Source of the DNA: Deferribacter thermophilus
Lineage (GTDB): Bacteria > Chrysiogenota > Deferribacteres > Deferribacterales > Deferribacteraceae
Length of the DNA stretch: 64,000 bases
Assembly: GCF_049472675.1 (NCBI RefSeq)
Contig: NZ_JAPNXM010000009.1
Location: forward strand, 13,642 to 77,641
Direction: 5' to 3'
In this document: positions 54,370 to 62,867 of the stretch, in pieces
Position numbering within the stretch: the stretch's first letter is position 1
How the letters are laid out: every line of letters begins with the position of its first letter
Translations under genes and position numbers: made by a program
The notes under the pieces: generated by a model
What the model saw: only the letters and a program-made list of their open reading frames with translations
Told to the model about the DNA's origin: nothing
Databases searched by the model: none

Positions 54370-55237
54370 AAGAATAGGTGTTTTATGTGGCGGTCTATCA
54401 AGTGAAAGAGAAGTATCGTTAAAAACTGGAAGTGCAGTCAAATCTGCACTAGATAAGCTTGGGTATGATTCAGTTTTAGTGGATGTTGATAGAGATATTG
54501 ATAAAAAACTTAGAGAACTTTCTCCTGATTACTGTTTTATAGCTTTACATGGAAAATATGGGGAAGATGGTACAATTCAAGGATTACTCGAAATCTTAGG
54601 GATACCATACAATGGGGCAAATGTTGCCGCAAGTTCCATTGCCTATGATAAGCATTTAACAAAAGTCTTATTGCAAAGTATTGGTATAACTACACCAGAA
54701 TTTTACCTGTGCAACAGTAAAGATGATGTTAGGTTTTTACCTGTAGTAGTAAAGCCTGCAAGGGAAGGCTCAACTATTGGAGTATCTGTTGTTAAATCAA
54801 AATCTGATTTTGCTATGGCATATGAAGAAGCCAAAAAGTTTGATGATAAAGTTCTTGTGGAAAGATTTATTGAGGGTAAAGAACTTACAGTTGGGATTGT
54901 AAATGGGGAAGTTTTACCTGCGATATATATAAAACCTAAAAAGGGTTTTTATGATTTTGAGTCAAAATATACAAAGGGGACGACAGAATATATTTTTGAA
55001 ACTGGATTAAGTGAAGAAGAAACAGAAAAACTAAATGAAACCTCTTTAAAAATAGCAAAAATTATAGGGTGTGAATCTCTATGTCGTATAGATTTTATTT
55101 ATGATGGGAAAGATTTTTACCTATTAGAAGTTAATACAATCCCAGGTTTAACAGAAACAAGTTTATTACCTAAGGCAGCTTTAAAAGCTGGCTATAGTTT
55201 TGAAATGTTAATAGATAAAATAATAAAAGGTGATTAA
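54362..55237 (+). CDS. ddl: D-alanine--D-alanine ligase
   Basis: 291 residues, ATP-grasp. CGGLSSEREVSLKTG, LHGKYGEDGTIQG, VVKPAREGSTIGVS, EVNTIPGLTETSL are the family blocks. LSSEREVS carries the N-terminal Ser/Glu of the D-Ala site. The ATG at 54362 follows GGTGGTG and overlaps murC by eight bases. It supplies D-Ala-D-Ala to MurF. Confidence 0.97.
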   Translation: MYRRIGVLCGGLSSEREVSLKTGSAVKSALDKLGYDSVLVDVDRDIDKKLRELSPDYCFIALHGKYGEDGTIQGLLEILGIPYNGANVAASSIAYDKHLTKVLLQSIGITTPEFYLCNSKDDVRFLPVVVKPAREGSTIGVSVVKSKSDFAMAYEEAKKFDDKVLVERFIEGKELTVGIVNGEVLPAIYIKPKKGFYDFESKYTKGTTEYIFETGLSEEETEKLNETSLKIAKIIGCESLCRIDFIYDGKDFYLLEVNTIPGLTETSLLPKAALKAGYSFEMLIDKIIKGD

Positions 55238-55902
55238 TGAGTTTAACTAGTGTTTTAAAAGGGGTAAATATTTTATTGGTACTGATATTAATTGTTGGTG
55301 TTGTAATTGGTGTTTATAAATTTACGAGAAGTAGTTTTTTCAATGTGCAAAAAATAGAAGTAGTTGGCTCAATCAATAGTAATAAAGAAAATGTTAAAAA
55401 AGAGCTTATGAGACTTTTGGGTAAAAACATTTTTGATGTGGAAAATATACAGATTGTAAAATCTGATCCTTGGGTTTCTAAATGTTTGGTTGTAAAGAGG
55501 TATCCTTCTACCTTAGAAGTAAAGATATATGAAAAAAAATCGTTATTTAAATATTCTTATCAAGGCAAATGTTTTTACTATTTATCTGATTTTACTAAAA
55601 TTAAAGATGACTGCAAGGATGTAAAAGTTTTCATTAAATCAAATATTGAAAAGATAGATTTACAAGAGTTTTCAAAGATTTATGAAAGTATAGATAAAAA
55701 TTATATTTATAAGCTTTATCCTTCATATTTCGAAGTAATGATAAAAGATAAACCTGTAAAAGGTTATTATAAAAAAGAAAGTTTTGTTAAAAATTTCAAT
55801 TATTTAATAAATATTCTTGATAAATTTTACAAGGATTTTGATTATGCAGATATCCGATTGAAAAACAAAATTTACATTAGTGGGGTGAGAAGTGAAAGCT
55901 GA
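55237..55902 (+). CDS. ftsQ: Cell division protein FtsQ
   Basis: 221 residues: one transmembrane helix at about residues 9-29, then a POTRA domain (FFNVQKIEVVGSINSNKENVKKEL) and an FtsQ-type beta domain with PWVSKCLVVKRYPSTLEVKIYEK. It links FtsL/B to the divisome. Its ATG overlaps the last base of ddl. Confidence 0.93.
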   Translation: MSLTSVLKGVNILLVLILIVGVVIGVYKFTRSSFFNVQKIEVVGSINSNKENVKKELMRLLGKNIFDVENIQIVKSDPWVSKCLVVKRYPSTLEVKIYEKKSLFKYSYQGKCFYYLSDFTKIKDDCKDVKVFIKSNIEKIDLQEFSKIYESIDKNYIYKLYPSYFEVMIKDKPVKGYYKKESFVKNFNYLINILDKFYKDFDYADIRLKNKIYISGVRSES

Positions 55903-57124
55903 TAATATTGTTGTGGGTCTTGATATAGGTACTACGAAAATTTGTGTTGTTGTTGGGCAAAAGAATGAGTTTGGGACTGTGGATATATTGGGGGTAGGTA
56001 AGGCGCCAAGTACAGGGCTAAGAAAAGGGGTTGTAATTAATATTGATGCTACAGTTGAATCTATAAGGCAAGCTATTAAGGAAGCTGAAAAGATGTGTGG
56101 ATTTCAAATTAAAAATGCCACTGTTGGGATAGCAGGAGGGCATATTAAAAGCTTTAATTCACGAGGTATAATTGCTGTTAAAAATAGAGAAGTGACAAAA
56201 AAAGATGTGGAGAGAGTTATTGAGTCTGCCTCTGCGGTGGATATCCCTATTGGTAGTGAAGTATTACATGTTATACCTCAGCAATTTATATTGGATGGGC
56301 AGAGTGAAATTAAAGATCCCATTGGTATGAGGGGTGTTAGATTAGAGGTGGATGTACATATTGTAACTGGAGCTGTTACAAGTGCACAAAATATCATGAA
56401 AAGTTGTGAAAGAGCAGGTATTTCAGTAAACGATATTGTTTTGGAACAGCTTGCGTCTAGTGAAGCTGTTTTAAGTGAGGATGAAAAAGAGATAGGTGTT
56501 TGCTTGATAGATGGAGGTGGTGGAACAACGGATATGATAGTTTTCAAAAAGGGTGCGATACACCATACAGCTGTTTTGCAGTTAGGTGGTAATAATTTTA
56601 CAAGGGATCTTTCAATAGGGCTCAATACTCCTGAGTCGGAAGCTGAAAGAATTAAGAAACTATACGGGTGTGTGTGGTTAGATAAGATTATGGAAGATGA
56701 TTATGTAGATGTTCCATCTGTTGGAGGAAGACCTCCAAGAAAAATTTCTAGAGCTGTTTTAACTCAAATCTTACAGGCTAGGGCTGAGGAGATTTTTCAA
56801 ATGTTTTTGGGTGAGTTACAAAAAAATGATTTGTTAGAACTTTTAGGTGGTGGAGTAGTTTTAACAGGTGGAATTTCAAATTTTGAAGGGATAGAAGAGT
56901 TAGCTTCATCAATATTTGAACTACCTGTGAGAGTTGGAAAACCTTTAAACATTGGAGGATTGGTAGATATTGTTAATGACCCTATTTATGCAACTGGTGT
57001 CGGCTTGGCGATATATGCTGCTAAAAATAATTTTAAAGGTGAGAAAATTTCAAAGGGGAGCGATGAAAAAGTATTTAATAAAGTTTTAGAAAGAATGAAA
57101 AACTGGTTTTCAGAGTTTTTTTAA
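55892..57124 (+). CDS. ftsA: Cell division protein FtsA
   Basis: 410 residues, actin-like ATPase. VVGLDIGTTKICVVVG is phosphate loop 1, GIAGGHIKSFNSRGII is the 1C domain start, CLIDGGGGTTDMIVF is phosphate loop 2, VVLTGGIS the adenosine motif, and the end KNWFSEFF is the amphipathic membrane-targeting helix. It tethers FtsZ to the membrane. Overlaps ftsQ by 11 bases. Confidence 0.97.
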   Translation: MKADNIVVGLDIGTTKICVVVGQKNEFGTVDILGVGKAPSTGLRKGVVINIDATVESIRQAIKEAEKMCGFQIKNATVGIAGGHIKSFNSRGIIAVKNREVTKKDVERVIESASAVDIPIGSEVLHVIPQQFILDGQSEIKDPIGMRGVRLEVDVHIVTGAVTSAQNIMKSCERAGISVNDIVLEQLASSEAVLSEDEKEIGVCLIDGGGGTTDMIVFKKGAIHHTAVLQLGGNNFTRDLSIGLNTPESEAERIKKLYGCVWLDKIMEDDYVDVPSVGGRPPRKISRAVLTQILQARAEEIFQMFLGELQKNDLLELLGGGVVLTGGISNFEGIEELASSIFELPVRVGKPLNIGGLVDIVNDPIYATGVGLAIYAAKNNFKGEKISKGSDEKVFNKVLERMKNWFSEFF

Positions 57125-57144
57125 AAAAATATGGGGGTGAGCTT

Positions 57145-58275
57145 ATGTTTGAATTTGAAGAAATCAAAAGCGGTGCAGTTATTAAGGTAATAGGTGTTGG
57201 TGGTGCTGGAGGTAATGCGATTAACAACATGATTAGAGCTGGAATCGAGAGTGTAGAATTTATAGCAGCTAATACTGATGAACAAGTTTTGAGAAATAAT
57301 TTAGCTCCAGTCAAAATTCAGCTTGGTACTAAATTAACAAGAGGATTGGGTGCTGGTGGGAATCCAGAAATTGGTAGAAAAGCAGCAGTGGAGGATGCCG
57401 AGGCTATTGAAGAAGCACTTCGTGGAGCTGACATGGTATTTATAACTGCTGGTATGGGTGGTGGTACTGGAACTGGTGCAGCTCCAGTTATAGCAAGTAT
57501 AGCTAAAGATTTAGGTGCATTAACAGTGGCTGTAGTTTCTAAACCTTTTTATTGGGAAGGTAAAAAGAGAAGAGAATATGCTGAGCAAGGTATAAAGTTT
57601 TTAAAAGATCATGTGGACACATATATAGTTGTTCCAAATGATAGACTTTTGGATGTGATTGATAAAAATACACCTTTTGTTGAAGCATTTAGAATAGCAG
57701 ATGATGTTTTAAGGCAGGGAGTTCAGGGTATTTCTGACACAATAAATAGCGATGGTTATATAAATGTGGATTTTGCAGATGTTAAATCGATTATGAGTTC
57801 TAAAGGTATGGCTTTGATGGGTATTGGAGAAGCAAGTGGTGAAAATAGGGATGTAGAAGCAGCCAGAAGGGCTTTAAATAGTCCACTTTTAGCTGATGCA
57901 AATATAAAAGGTGCTGAAGGGATTTTAATAAATATAACTGGTGGGACTGATATTACAATGTTTGAGGTGCAAAATATTGCACAACTTGTTTATGAAACAG
58001 CAGGCGAAGATGCTAATATTTTCAAAGGGGTAGTGATCGATCCTGAATTAGAGGGGAAATGTAGAGTAACAGTTGTCGCAACAGGGCTTGGTAAAGTGAG
58101 AGAAGAGAAAACTGTTAATATTGATGAATATATCAAGAAAGGTAGTCAAGAAGTTACAAATATTATGAAAAAGGTGAAAACTATTAAGAGTATGGATAAA
58201 AGCTTAAGAAGTCTTGGAGATTTTGATGAAGAAGAGTTAGAAATACCAACATATTTGAGGAAGCAAGCGGATTAA
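57145..58275 (+). CDS. ftsZ: Cell division GTPase FtsZ
   Basis: 376 residues, tubulin-like. GVGGAGGNAINNM near residue 14, ANTDEQVL, the GTP-binding GMGGGTGTGAAPVIA near residue 105, and NxDFADVKSIM T7-loop region. The C-terminal conserved peptide ELEIPTYLRK binds FtsA. ATG follows GGGGGTGAG. Last of the dcw cluster. Confidence 0.98.
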   Translation: MFEFEEIKSGAVIKVIGVGGAGGNAINNMIRAGIESVEFIAANTDEQVLRNNLAPVKIQLGTKLTRGLGAGGNPEIGRKAAVEDAEAIEEALRGADMVFITAGMGGGTGTGAAPVIASIAKDLGALTVAVVSKPFYWEGKKRREYAEQGIKFLKDHVDTYIVVPNDRLLDVIDKNTPFVEAFRIADDVLRQGVQGISDTINSDGYINVDFADVKSIMSSKGMALMGIGEASGENRDVEAARRALNSPLLADANIKGAEGILINITGGTDITMFEVQNIAQLVYETAGEDANIFKGVVIDPELEGKCRVTVVATGLGKVREEKTVNIDEYIKKGSQEVTNIMKKVKTIKSMDKSLRSLGDFDEEELEIPTYLRKQAD

Positions 58276-58284
58276 TCTACATAA

Positions 58285-59352
58285 ATGAGATTTTTGCAAA
58301 TAATAAATGTAAGGTGGTACAATGCCACGGCCTGGTATGCCGTAAATCTTTCAAGAATATTGGCCAAAAATGGCCATGATGTTGTAGTTGCGGGGTTACC
58401 AGGCTCACCCCCTCTTTTAAAAGCTAAGGAATACGGTTTAGAAACCTTTGATCTTCCTTTCAATACAAATAATCCACTTAAAATTTTAAAAAATATTATC
58501 AGCTTTAATAAATATATAGATTTATTTAAGCCAGATTGGGTAGTTTGTCATAGAGGAGAATTTTTTTGGTATTGTGCATTAAAAAGGGTTATTTCTAATA
58601 GATATCGTCTCATTAGGGTTAGGGGTGATCGTAGAAAACCTAGGACAGATATTATAAATAGATTTTTACATCATAAGTGCACAGATTTAATTATTACTTC
58701 AGGAAATTTTTTAAAAAGTGTTTATATAGAAAAAATGAAACTACCAGAAGCAAAGGTTAAGACAATTTATGGCGGTGTAGACACTTCAAAATTTTGTTAT
58801 TCTGAGGTAGGGAGGAAAAAGGTAAGAGAAGAATTTGGTTTTAGTGATAATGATTATGTAGTTGGAATTGTTGGGAGGTTTGATTATGTAAAAGGGCATG
58901 AGGATTTAATAAAAGCAGTATCCATTATATTTCATGAAAAAGGGATAAAAAACATAAGGTTGTTTTTGATAGGTTTCGATACAAATCTCAAAACGGAAGA
59001 TATAAAAAGTTTGCTTATAAAATATAAAATTGATAATATTTCAAAAATATCAGGGTTTAGAGAAGATATTGTTGATTGCATGTCAGCATTAGATTTGGGT
59101 GTTGTTGCGTCACATGGCTCAGAAGCAATATGTCGGGTTGCATTTGAATTGATGTCTGTTGGCGTTCCTGTTGTGGCCTCAAATGTTGGGGTATTACCTG
59201 AGATTATCCCACAGGAAAATATTTATCCTGCAAAAGATGTAAATAAGCTGGTGGAAAAAATATTAAATCATAGTAAAAAAACACTTATTTATAGTGATAA
59301 AGATTTTTTAAATGAGTTTTTAAAAGTAATTTCTTTAGTCGATAAAAATTGA
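58285..59352 (+). CDS. GT4-type glycosyltransferase
   Basis: 355 residues. Two Rossmann halves; the C-terminal half carries YVVGIVGRFDYVKGHEDLI, SKISGFREDI, HGSEAICRVAFELMSVGVPVVAS with the nucleotide-sugar Glu, and VGVLPEII. This is a GT-B retaining glycosyltransferase, probably acting on LPS or a capsule; donor and acceptor unknown. It starts nine bases after ftsZ without a ribosome site and may be read through from the division cluster. Confidence 0.88.
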   Translation: MRFLQIINVRWYNATAWYAVNLSRILAKNGHDVVVAGLPGSPPLLKAKEYGLETFDLPFNTNNPLKILKNIISFNKYIDLFKPDWVVCHRGEFFWYCALKRVISNRYRLIRVRGDRRKPRTDIINRFLHHKCTDLIITSGNFLKSVYIEKMKLPEAKVKTIYGGVDTSKFCYSEVGRKKVREEFGFSDNDYVVGIVGRFDYVKGHEDLIKAVSIIFHEKGIKNIRLFLIGFDTNLKTEDIKSLLIKYKIDNISKISGFREDIVDCMSALDLGVVASHGSEAICRVAFELMSVGVPVVASNVGVLPEIIPQENIYPAKDVNKLVEKILNHSKKTLIYSDKDFLNEFLKVISLVDKN

Positions 59353-59377
59353 CATCGCTATTCTAATATTCTATAAG
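59349..59377 (+). promoter_or_regulatory. Promoter of ttuB-ttuA-trmI
   Basis: TTGACA (59349-59354), 17-base spacer, TATAAG (59372-59377). Near-perfect consensus; the -35 overlaps the stop codon of the glycosyltransferase gene, so the next three genes form their own transcription unit. Confidence 0.75.
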
Positions 59378-59408
59378 CTACGAGCAAAACAGTTTGATGA
59401 GGTTAAAA

Positions 59409-59600
59409 ATGGTGATAGTAGAGTTTTCAAATGGTGAAATAAAAGAGGTAGAAGTAAATAAAGTGAGAGATTTGTATAAAATATTGAATTTAAGAGAAAA
59501 TAGTGTGCTTATAACTAGAGGGGATGAGTTACTAACTGAAGATGATATTTTAAATGATGGTGATAAAGTCAAGATTATATCTGTAGTGAGTGGTGGTTAA
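59409..59600 (+). CDS. ttuB: Ubiquitin-like sulfur carrier, TtuB-like
   Basis: 63 residues from the ATG at 59409, after TGATGAGG. Beta-grasp protein of the ThiS/MoaD class ending in SVVSGG, the diglycine that is adenylated and thiocarboxylated. The segment GDELLTEDDILNDGDKVKIIS closely follows the pattern of Thermus TtuB. In that system it donates sulfur to TtuA, encoded immediately downstream with no gap. ThiS is the alternative, but no thiamine genes are near. Confidence 0.85.
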   Translation: MVIVEFSNGEIKEVEVNKVRDLYKILNLRENSVLITRGDELLTEDDILNDGDKVKIISVVSGG

Positions 59601-60503
59601 ATGAAATGTAAAATTTGTAAGGGCAAAGCTGTAATTAAATTAAAGAGACATAATATTAAACTTTGTAAAGAACATTTTAATGAATTTTTTATTAGACAGG
59701 TTGAGAAAGCTATAAAAGAGTTCAGAATGTTTAGGAGAAAAGATAAAATTCTGGTTTGTGTTTCAGGAGGTAAAGATAGTCTCGTTTTATGGCTAGTTTT
59801 AAGTAAATTAGGTTACAATGTTACAGGAATGTATATTAATTTAGGCATAGATGAATATTCAGAAAAATCTAAAACTAAAGTTATAAATTTTGCGGAAAAG
59901 AATAATTTAAAATATATAATAGTAGATTTAAATGAGTTGGGCTATCCAATACCAGAGCTTTCTAAAAAAAGCAGAAGACCAGAATGTTCAGTTTGTGGTA
60001 CTGTAAAAAGGTACTATTTTAACAAAATTGCTTACGATTATGATTTTGATGTGGTGGCAACAGGGCATAATTTAGATGATGAGGCATCAAGGTTATTGGG
60101 CAATATTTTGCACTGGAATGATGAATATTTAGAAAAACAGCTGCCTGTTTTACCAGCTGAAGGTAAAATGTTAAAGAAAAAGGTTAAGCCTCTTATTAGA
60201 TTGACTGAGCAAGAAATAGCTTCTTTTGCTTTTTTAAATAAAGTTGATTATATCTTAGATGAGTGCCCTTTAAGTGTGGGTGCAACAAGCTTGGTTTATA
60301 AAGATGCGTTAAATCTTATTGAAGAAAAAATTGTGGGGACGAAGCAGTTTTTTTATTTACAGTATGTAAAAAAACTTATGAATAGATTGGAACACAAGAA
60401 TAACGAAAAGAGTGATATTGAGCTAAAAAATTGTAAAATATGCGGTATGGAATCTTTCCATGATGTATGCTCTTTTTGCAGATTGGTGAGTGATGAAAGA
60501 TAA
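59601..60503 (+). CDS. ttuA: tRNA 2-thiouridine (position 54) synthetase, TtuA-like
   Basis: 300 residues, TtcA/TtuA family. An N-terminal zinc finger (CKIC, then CKEH), PP-loop VCVSGGKDSLV near residue 51, the catalytic/cluster cysteines in PECSVCG and DECPLS, GHNLDDEASR, and a C-terminal zinc finger (CKICGM, CSFC). The two zinc fingers and paired Cys distinguish TtuA from TtcA. It uses ATP, a 4Fe-4S cluster and the thiocarboxylated carrier to thiolate U/T54 in the tRNA T-loop, a thermostabilising modification. Confidence 0.9.
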   Translation: MKCKICKGKAVIKLKRHNIKLCKEHFNEFFIRQVEKAIKEFRMFRRKDKILVCVSGGKDSLVLWLVLSKLGYNVTGMYINLGIDEYSEKSKTKVINFAEKNNLKYIIVDLNELGYPIPELSKKSRRPECSVCGTVKRYYFNKIAYDYDFDVVATGHNLDDEASRLLGNILHWNDEYLEKQLPVLPAEGKMLKKKVKPLIRLTEQEIASFAFLNKVDYILDECPLSVGATSLVYKDALNLIEEKIVGTKQFFYLQYVKKLMNRLEHKNNEKSDIELKNCKICGMESFHDVCSFCRLVSDER

Positions 60504-61275
60504 TAAGTTTGAATATGGAGATTTTATTATTTTAATTGATGAAAAAGATAGATCCAAGATGATAAAGTTAATGGAAGGGGGGAGATATTCGTCTCAATAC
60601 GGTTTTATTGATCATGAAAGTATTGTGGGTATGTTTGATGGTTCAGTGGTTGAAACTAACAAGGGTATGAAGTATAAGGTTTTTTCTCCAACTTATATAG
60701 ATTATGTAATGCATCTTAAAAGAAAAGCTCAGATAGTTTATCCAAAAGATAGTGCAATGATTCTGATGTGGGCTGATATATATCCTGGATTAAGAGTTTT
60801 AGAAGCTGGAATAGGACAGGGAGCTTTATCTATTGCTATTTTGAGAGCGCTTGCAGGTAGAGGTGAGTTGTGCACTTATGAAGTAAGAGAAGATTTTATA
60901 GATATGGCAAAAGAGACTATAAGGGAATTTTTGCAAGATACTGTTAATCATAAAATTATTCATGGGAATATTTATGATGGTTTTGAAGGTGTTTATGATA
61001 GAATAATCCTTGATTTACCTGAACCTTGGCATGTAATTAAGCATTGTGAAAATGGGTTAGTTCCAGGAGGGATAATTGTAGCTTATCTACCTACAATTTT
61101 GCAGGTTAAGAATTTTGTTGATGAGCTTAAAAATTCTTCAATGTTTGATTTGATCGAGACTTTTGAGGTTATGAAAAGACCTTGGAAGGTGGATGGATTA
61201 TCGGTTAGGCCTGAAATGTGGATTTATAATCATAGCGCTTTTATTGTAAAAGCAAGAAAAATAAATGTTAAGTGA
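60493..61275 (+). CDS. trmI: tRNA (adenine58-N1)-methyltransferase TrmI
   Basis: 260 residues. Class I SAM fold with VLEAGIGQGALSIAI (motif I), YEVREDF (motif II), DRIILDLPEPW (motif IV, bearing DLP), and the family-specific KRKAQIVYPKDSAMI before it. It makes m1A58 in the T-loop; in Thermus this methylation promotes thiolation at position 54. ATG of a GTGATG pair after TTGGTGAG; overlaps ttuA by 11 bases. Confidence 0.92.
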   Translation: MKDNKFEYGDFIILIDEKDRSKMIKLMEGGRYSSQYGFIDHESIVGMFDGSVVETNKGMKYKVFSPTYIDYVMHLKRKAQIVYPKDSAMILMWADIYPGLRVLEAGIGQGALSIAILRALAGRGELCTYEVREDFIDMAKETIREFLQDTVNHKIIHGNIYDGFEGVYDRIILDLPEPWHVIKHCENGLVPGGIIVAYLPTILQVKNFVDELKNSSMFDLIETFEVMKRPWKVDGLSVRPEMWIYNHSAFIVKARKINVK

Positions 61276-61528
61276 TTTTATTATTAAATTTACTTGGTAG
61301 TCTTGCACCAATAATTTGTCCTAAAATAGAAGATATTAAGAAAATGGGTATATATCTCCAGCTAGTATGAGTTGATAACCTTAATATCGCTACAATAGGT
61401 ATAGGTGCATGAATACAAACGAACCAACCCAAACTAAATTTTTTGTATCTTTTTCTTAAAATTCCAAAAGGTAAATTTAATAAAAAAGCAATAACTGTTA
61501 TTATAAAAACAAGTTGATTAGTTGTCAT
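61268..61528 (-). CDS. Small conserved-looking membrane protein
   Basis: 86 residues with about three hydrophobic segments: VFIITVIAFLLNLPFGILR, WFVCIHAPIPIVAILRL, and YIPIFLISSILGQIIGARL. The Pro- and Gly-containing helices and basic loops look like a real inner-membrane protein; I do not recognise a named family. It is divergent from crcB, and has a promoter whose -35 lies over the crcB ribosome site and whose -10 is six bases before this ATG. Confidence 0.65.
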   Translation of the reverse strand: MTTNQLVFIITVIAFLLNLPFGILRKRYKKFSLGWFVCIHAPIPIVAILRLSTHTSWRYIPIFLISSILGQIIGARLPSKFNNKIT

Positions 61529-61534
61529 AGATTT

Positions 61535-61563
61535 TATATAGTCAAAATTTTAGGAGGAATCAA
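61535..61563 (-). promoter_or_regulatory. Promoter of the small membrane protein, leaderless architecture
   Basis: On the minus strand TTGATT (61563-61558), 17-base spacer, TATATA (61540-61535), then six bases to the ATG at 61528. It lies over the crcB Shine-Dalgarno, so the two divergent genes could interfere. Confidence 0.5.
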
Positions 61564-61935
61564 ATGAAAATTCTTCTGATTGGGGTTGGTGGATTTGTTG
61601 GAGCTATACTTAGATATTTATTGTCAAAATTTTTTACTGTAGTTTTAGGTAATGTCATCCCTTTTGGAACATTATTTGTCAATGTAACAGGCTCTTTTAT
61701 TTTGGGTTTTATACATACTTTATCTGTTGAAAAACTCGTTTTAGGTGATAATGTTAGATTTTTTGTAGGGATTGGGTTATTAGGTGCTTTTACAACGTTT
61801 TCCACATTTTCTGTAGAGACAATACACTTGTTTGAAGATGGGGCTTTCATCCTCGGGTTATTAAATATGTTTTTAAATTTATTTTTATCGCTATTTGCTG
61901 CATTTTTTGGTATATATGTATCAAGATTGTTCTGA
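61564..61935 (+). CDS. crcB: Fluoride channel CrcB/Fluc
   Basis: 123 residues with four transmembrane helices. GGFVGAILRYLLS, GTLFVNVTGSFILGF (central Asn) and GLLGAFTTFSTFSVET (Phe-box and Thr/Ser track) are diagnostic. It exports fluoride as a dual-topology dimer. AGGAGG precedes the ATG. No fluoride riboswitch was found in the short upstream space. DUF190 follows eight bases later. Confidence 0.96.
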   Translation: MKILLIGVGGFVGAILRYLLSKFFTVVLGNVIPFGTLFVNVTGSFILGFIHTLSVEKLVLGDNVRFFVGIGLLGAFTTFSTFSVETIHLFEDGAFILGLLNMFLNLFLSLFAAFFGIYVSRLF

Positions 61936-61943
61936 GGTGAGTT

Positions 61944-62276
61944 ATGACTAAGAAACTGGAAGGCACACAAAAGTTAATGAGGATTTTTATAGGAGAGGAT
62001 GATAAATACGAGGGGAAACCATTATATAAAGAGATTGTGGGTTTATGTAGAGAAAAAGGGATATCTGGCGCAACAGTCATTAGAGGTATTTACGGATACG
62101 GGAGAAGCTCAATTATTCATTCATCAAGGACTTTAGCTCTATCAAATGATTTGCCTATTATTGTTGAAGTTGTAGATACTCCTGAAAAGATTGATGAAAT
62201 ATTACCAGAAATTGAAAAAATGGTTAGTCATGGTTTAATTACTTTAGAGTTAGCGCATGTAATTAAGTATGAGTAA
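61944..62276 (+). CDS. DUF190 protein
   Basis: 110 residues. LMRIFIGEDDKYEGKPLYKEI, GISGATVIRGIYGYG and PIIVEVVDTPEKID define the PII-like DUF190 family, which is often encoded with CrcB. The fold resembles nucleotide-binding PII proteins, but no function is established. TGAGGTGAG upstream. Confidence 0.93.
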   Translation: MTKKLEGTQKLMRIFIGEDDKYEGKPLYKEIVGLCREKGISGATVIRGIYGYGRSSIIHSSRTLALSNDLPIIVEVVDTPEKIDEILPEIEKMVSHGLITLELAHVIKYE

Positions 62277-62279
62277 GTT

Positions 62280-62867
62280 ATGAGTTTTTTAAAAGATATT
62301 GGAACACCAATTTTTAATGCAGAGCGTTTAAAGTCGGTTCCTGAAAAGGAAAATTACACTTTTGATGTAATATATAGCGGTAAAAAATTAACTTTTAACT
62401 ATTTAGACTTGTATAAAATTTTTGAGAAAAAATACATTAATTGTAGACTTACATCTGTAAGCAGATGGTCAGTAAGAGCAAACTGGGGAGGAGTGCTTTG
62501 GAGTGATTTTATTAATTATCTTGATTTTCATGACTTTAAGTTTGTTTATTTTGAAAGTTATGGCGGATATAATACTACTGTTTTTGCAGAAGATTTGGAT
62601 AATCCTAGAATATTATTAGCTACACATGTCGATGATGATGAGATTGAGTTTGATTATGGCGGCCCAATTAGGATGGTCATACCCAATTTATGGGGGTATA
62701 AGAGTTGTAAATGGATTAAAAATATTTCATTTATTGATGAGTATATTGTTGGCTTCTGGGAAGGGTATGGATATGATGATAGAGGTTTAATAGAGCCAAC
62801 AATTGTATTAGATATAAATAGTAAACAACATAGAAGAATAAATGGTGGTGAGGTTACGGAGTTTTAA
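62280..62867 (+). CDS. Sulfite-oxidase-fold molybdopterin protein without Mo-ligand cysteine
   Basis: 195 residues, the Oxidored_molyb fold (YedY/MsrP-like). SVSRWSVRANWGGV, ESYGGYNTTV, LATHVDDDEI, GGPIRMVIP and GYKSCKWIKNI match the family in order. In canonical members the block is CVTRWS, with Cys coordinating Mo; here it is Ser59 (TSVSRWS), and the nearest Cys is C55. No signal peptide or dimerisation domain is present, so it is a cytoplasmic short form. Three bases after DUF190, directly abutting aroC. Confidence 0.82.
   Translation: MSFLKDIGTPIFNAERLKSVPEKENYTFDVIYSGKKLTFNYLDLYKIFEKKYINCRLTSVSRWSVRANWGGVLWSDFINYLDFHDFKFVYFESYGGYNTTVFAEDLDNPRILLATHVDDDEIEFDYGGPIRMVIPNLWGYKSCKWIKNISFIDEYIVGFWEGYGYDDRGLIEPTIVLDINSKQHRRINGGEVTEF

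Noticed and set aside
61529..61563. Fluoride riboswitch before crcB
   Set aside because: Only 35 bases separate the divergent genes and no fluoride aptamer consensus is present.
61560..62080. Minus-strand ORFs antisense to crcB and DUF190
   Set aside because: Both are opposite genes with strong family motifs and have no ribosome sites.
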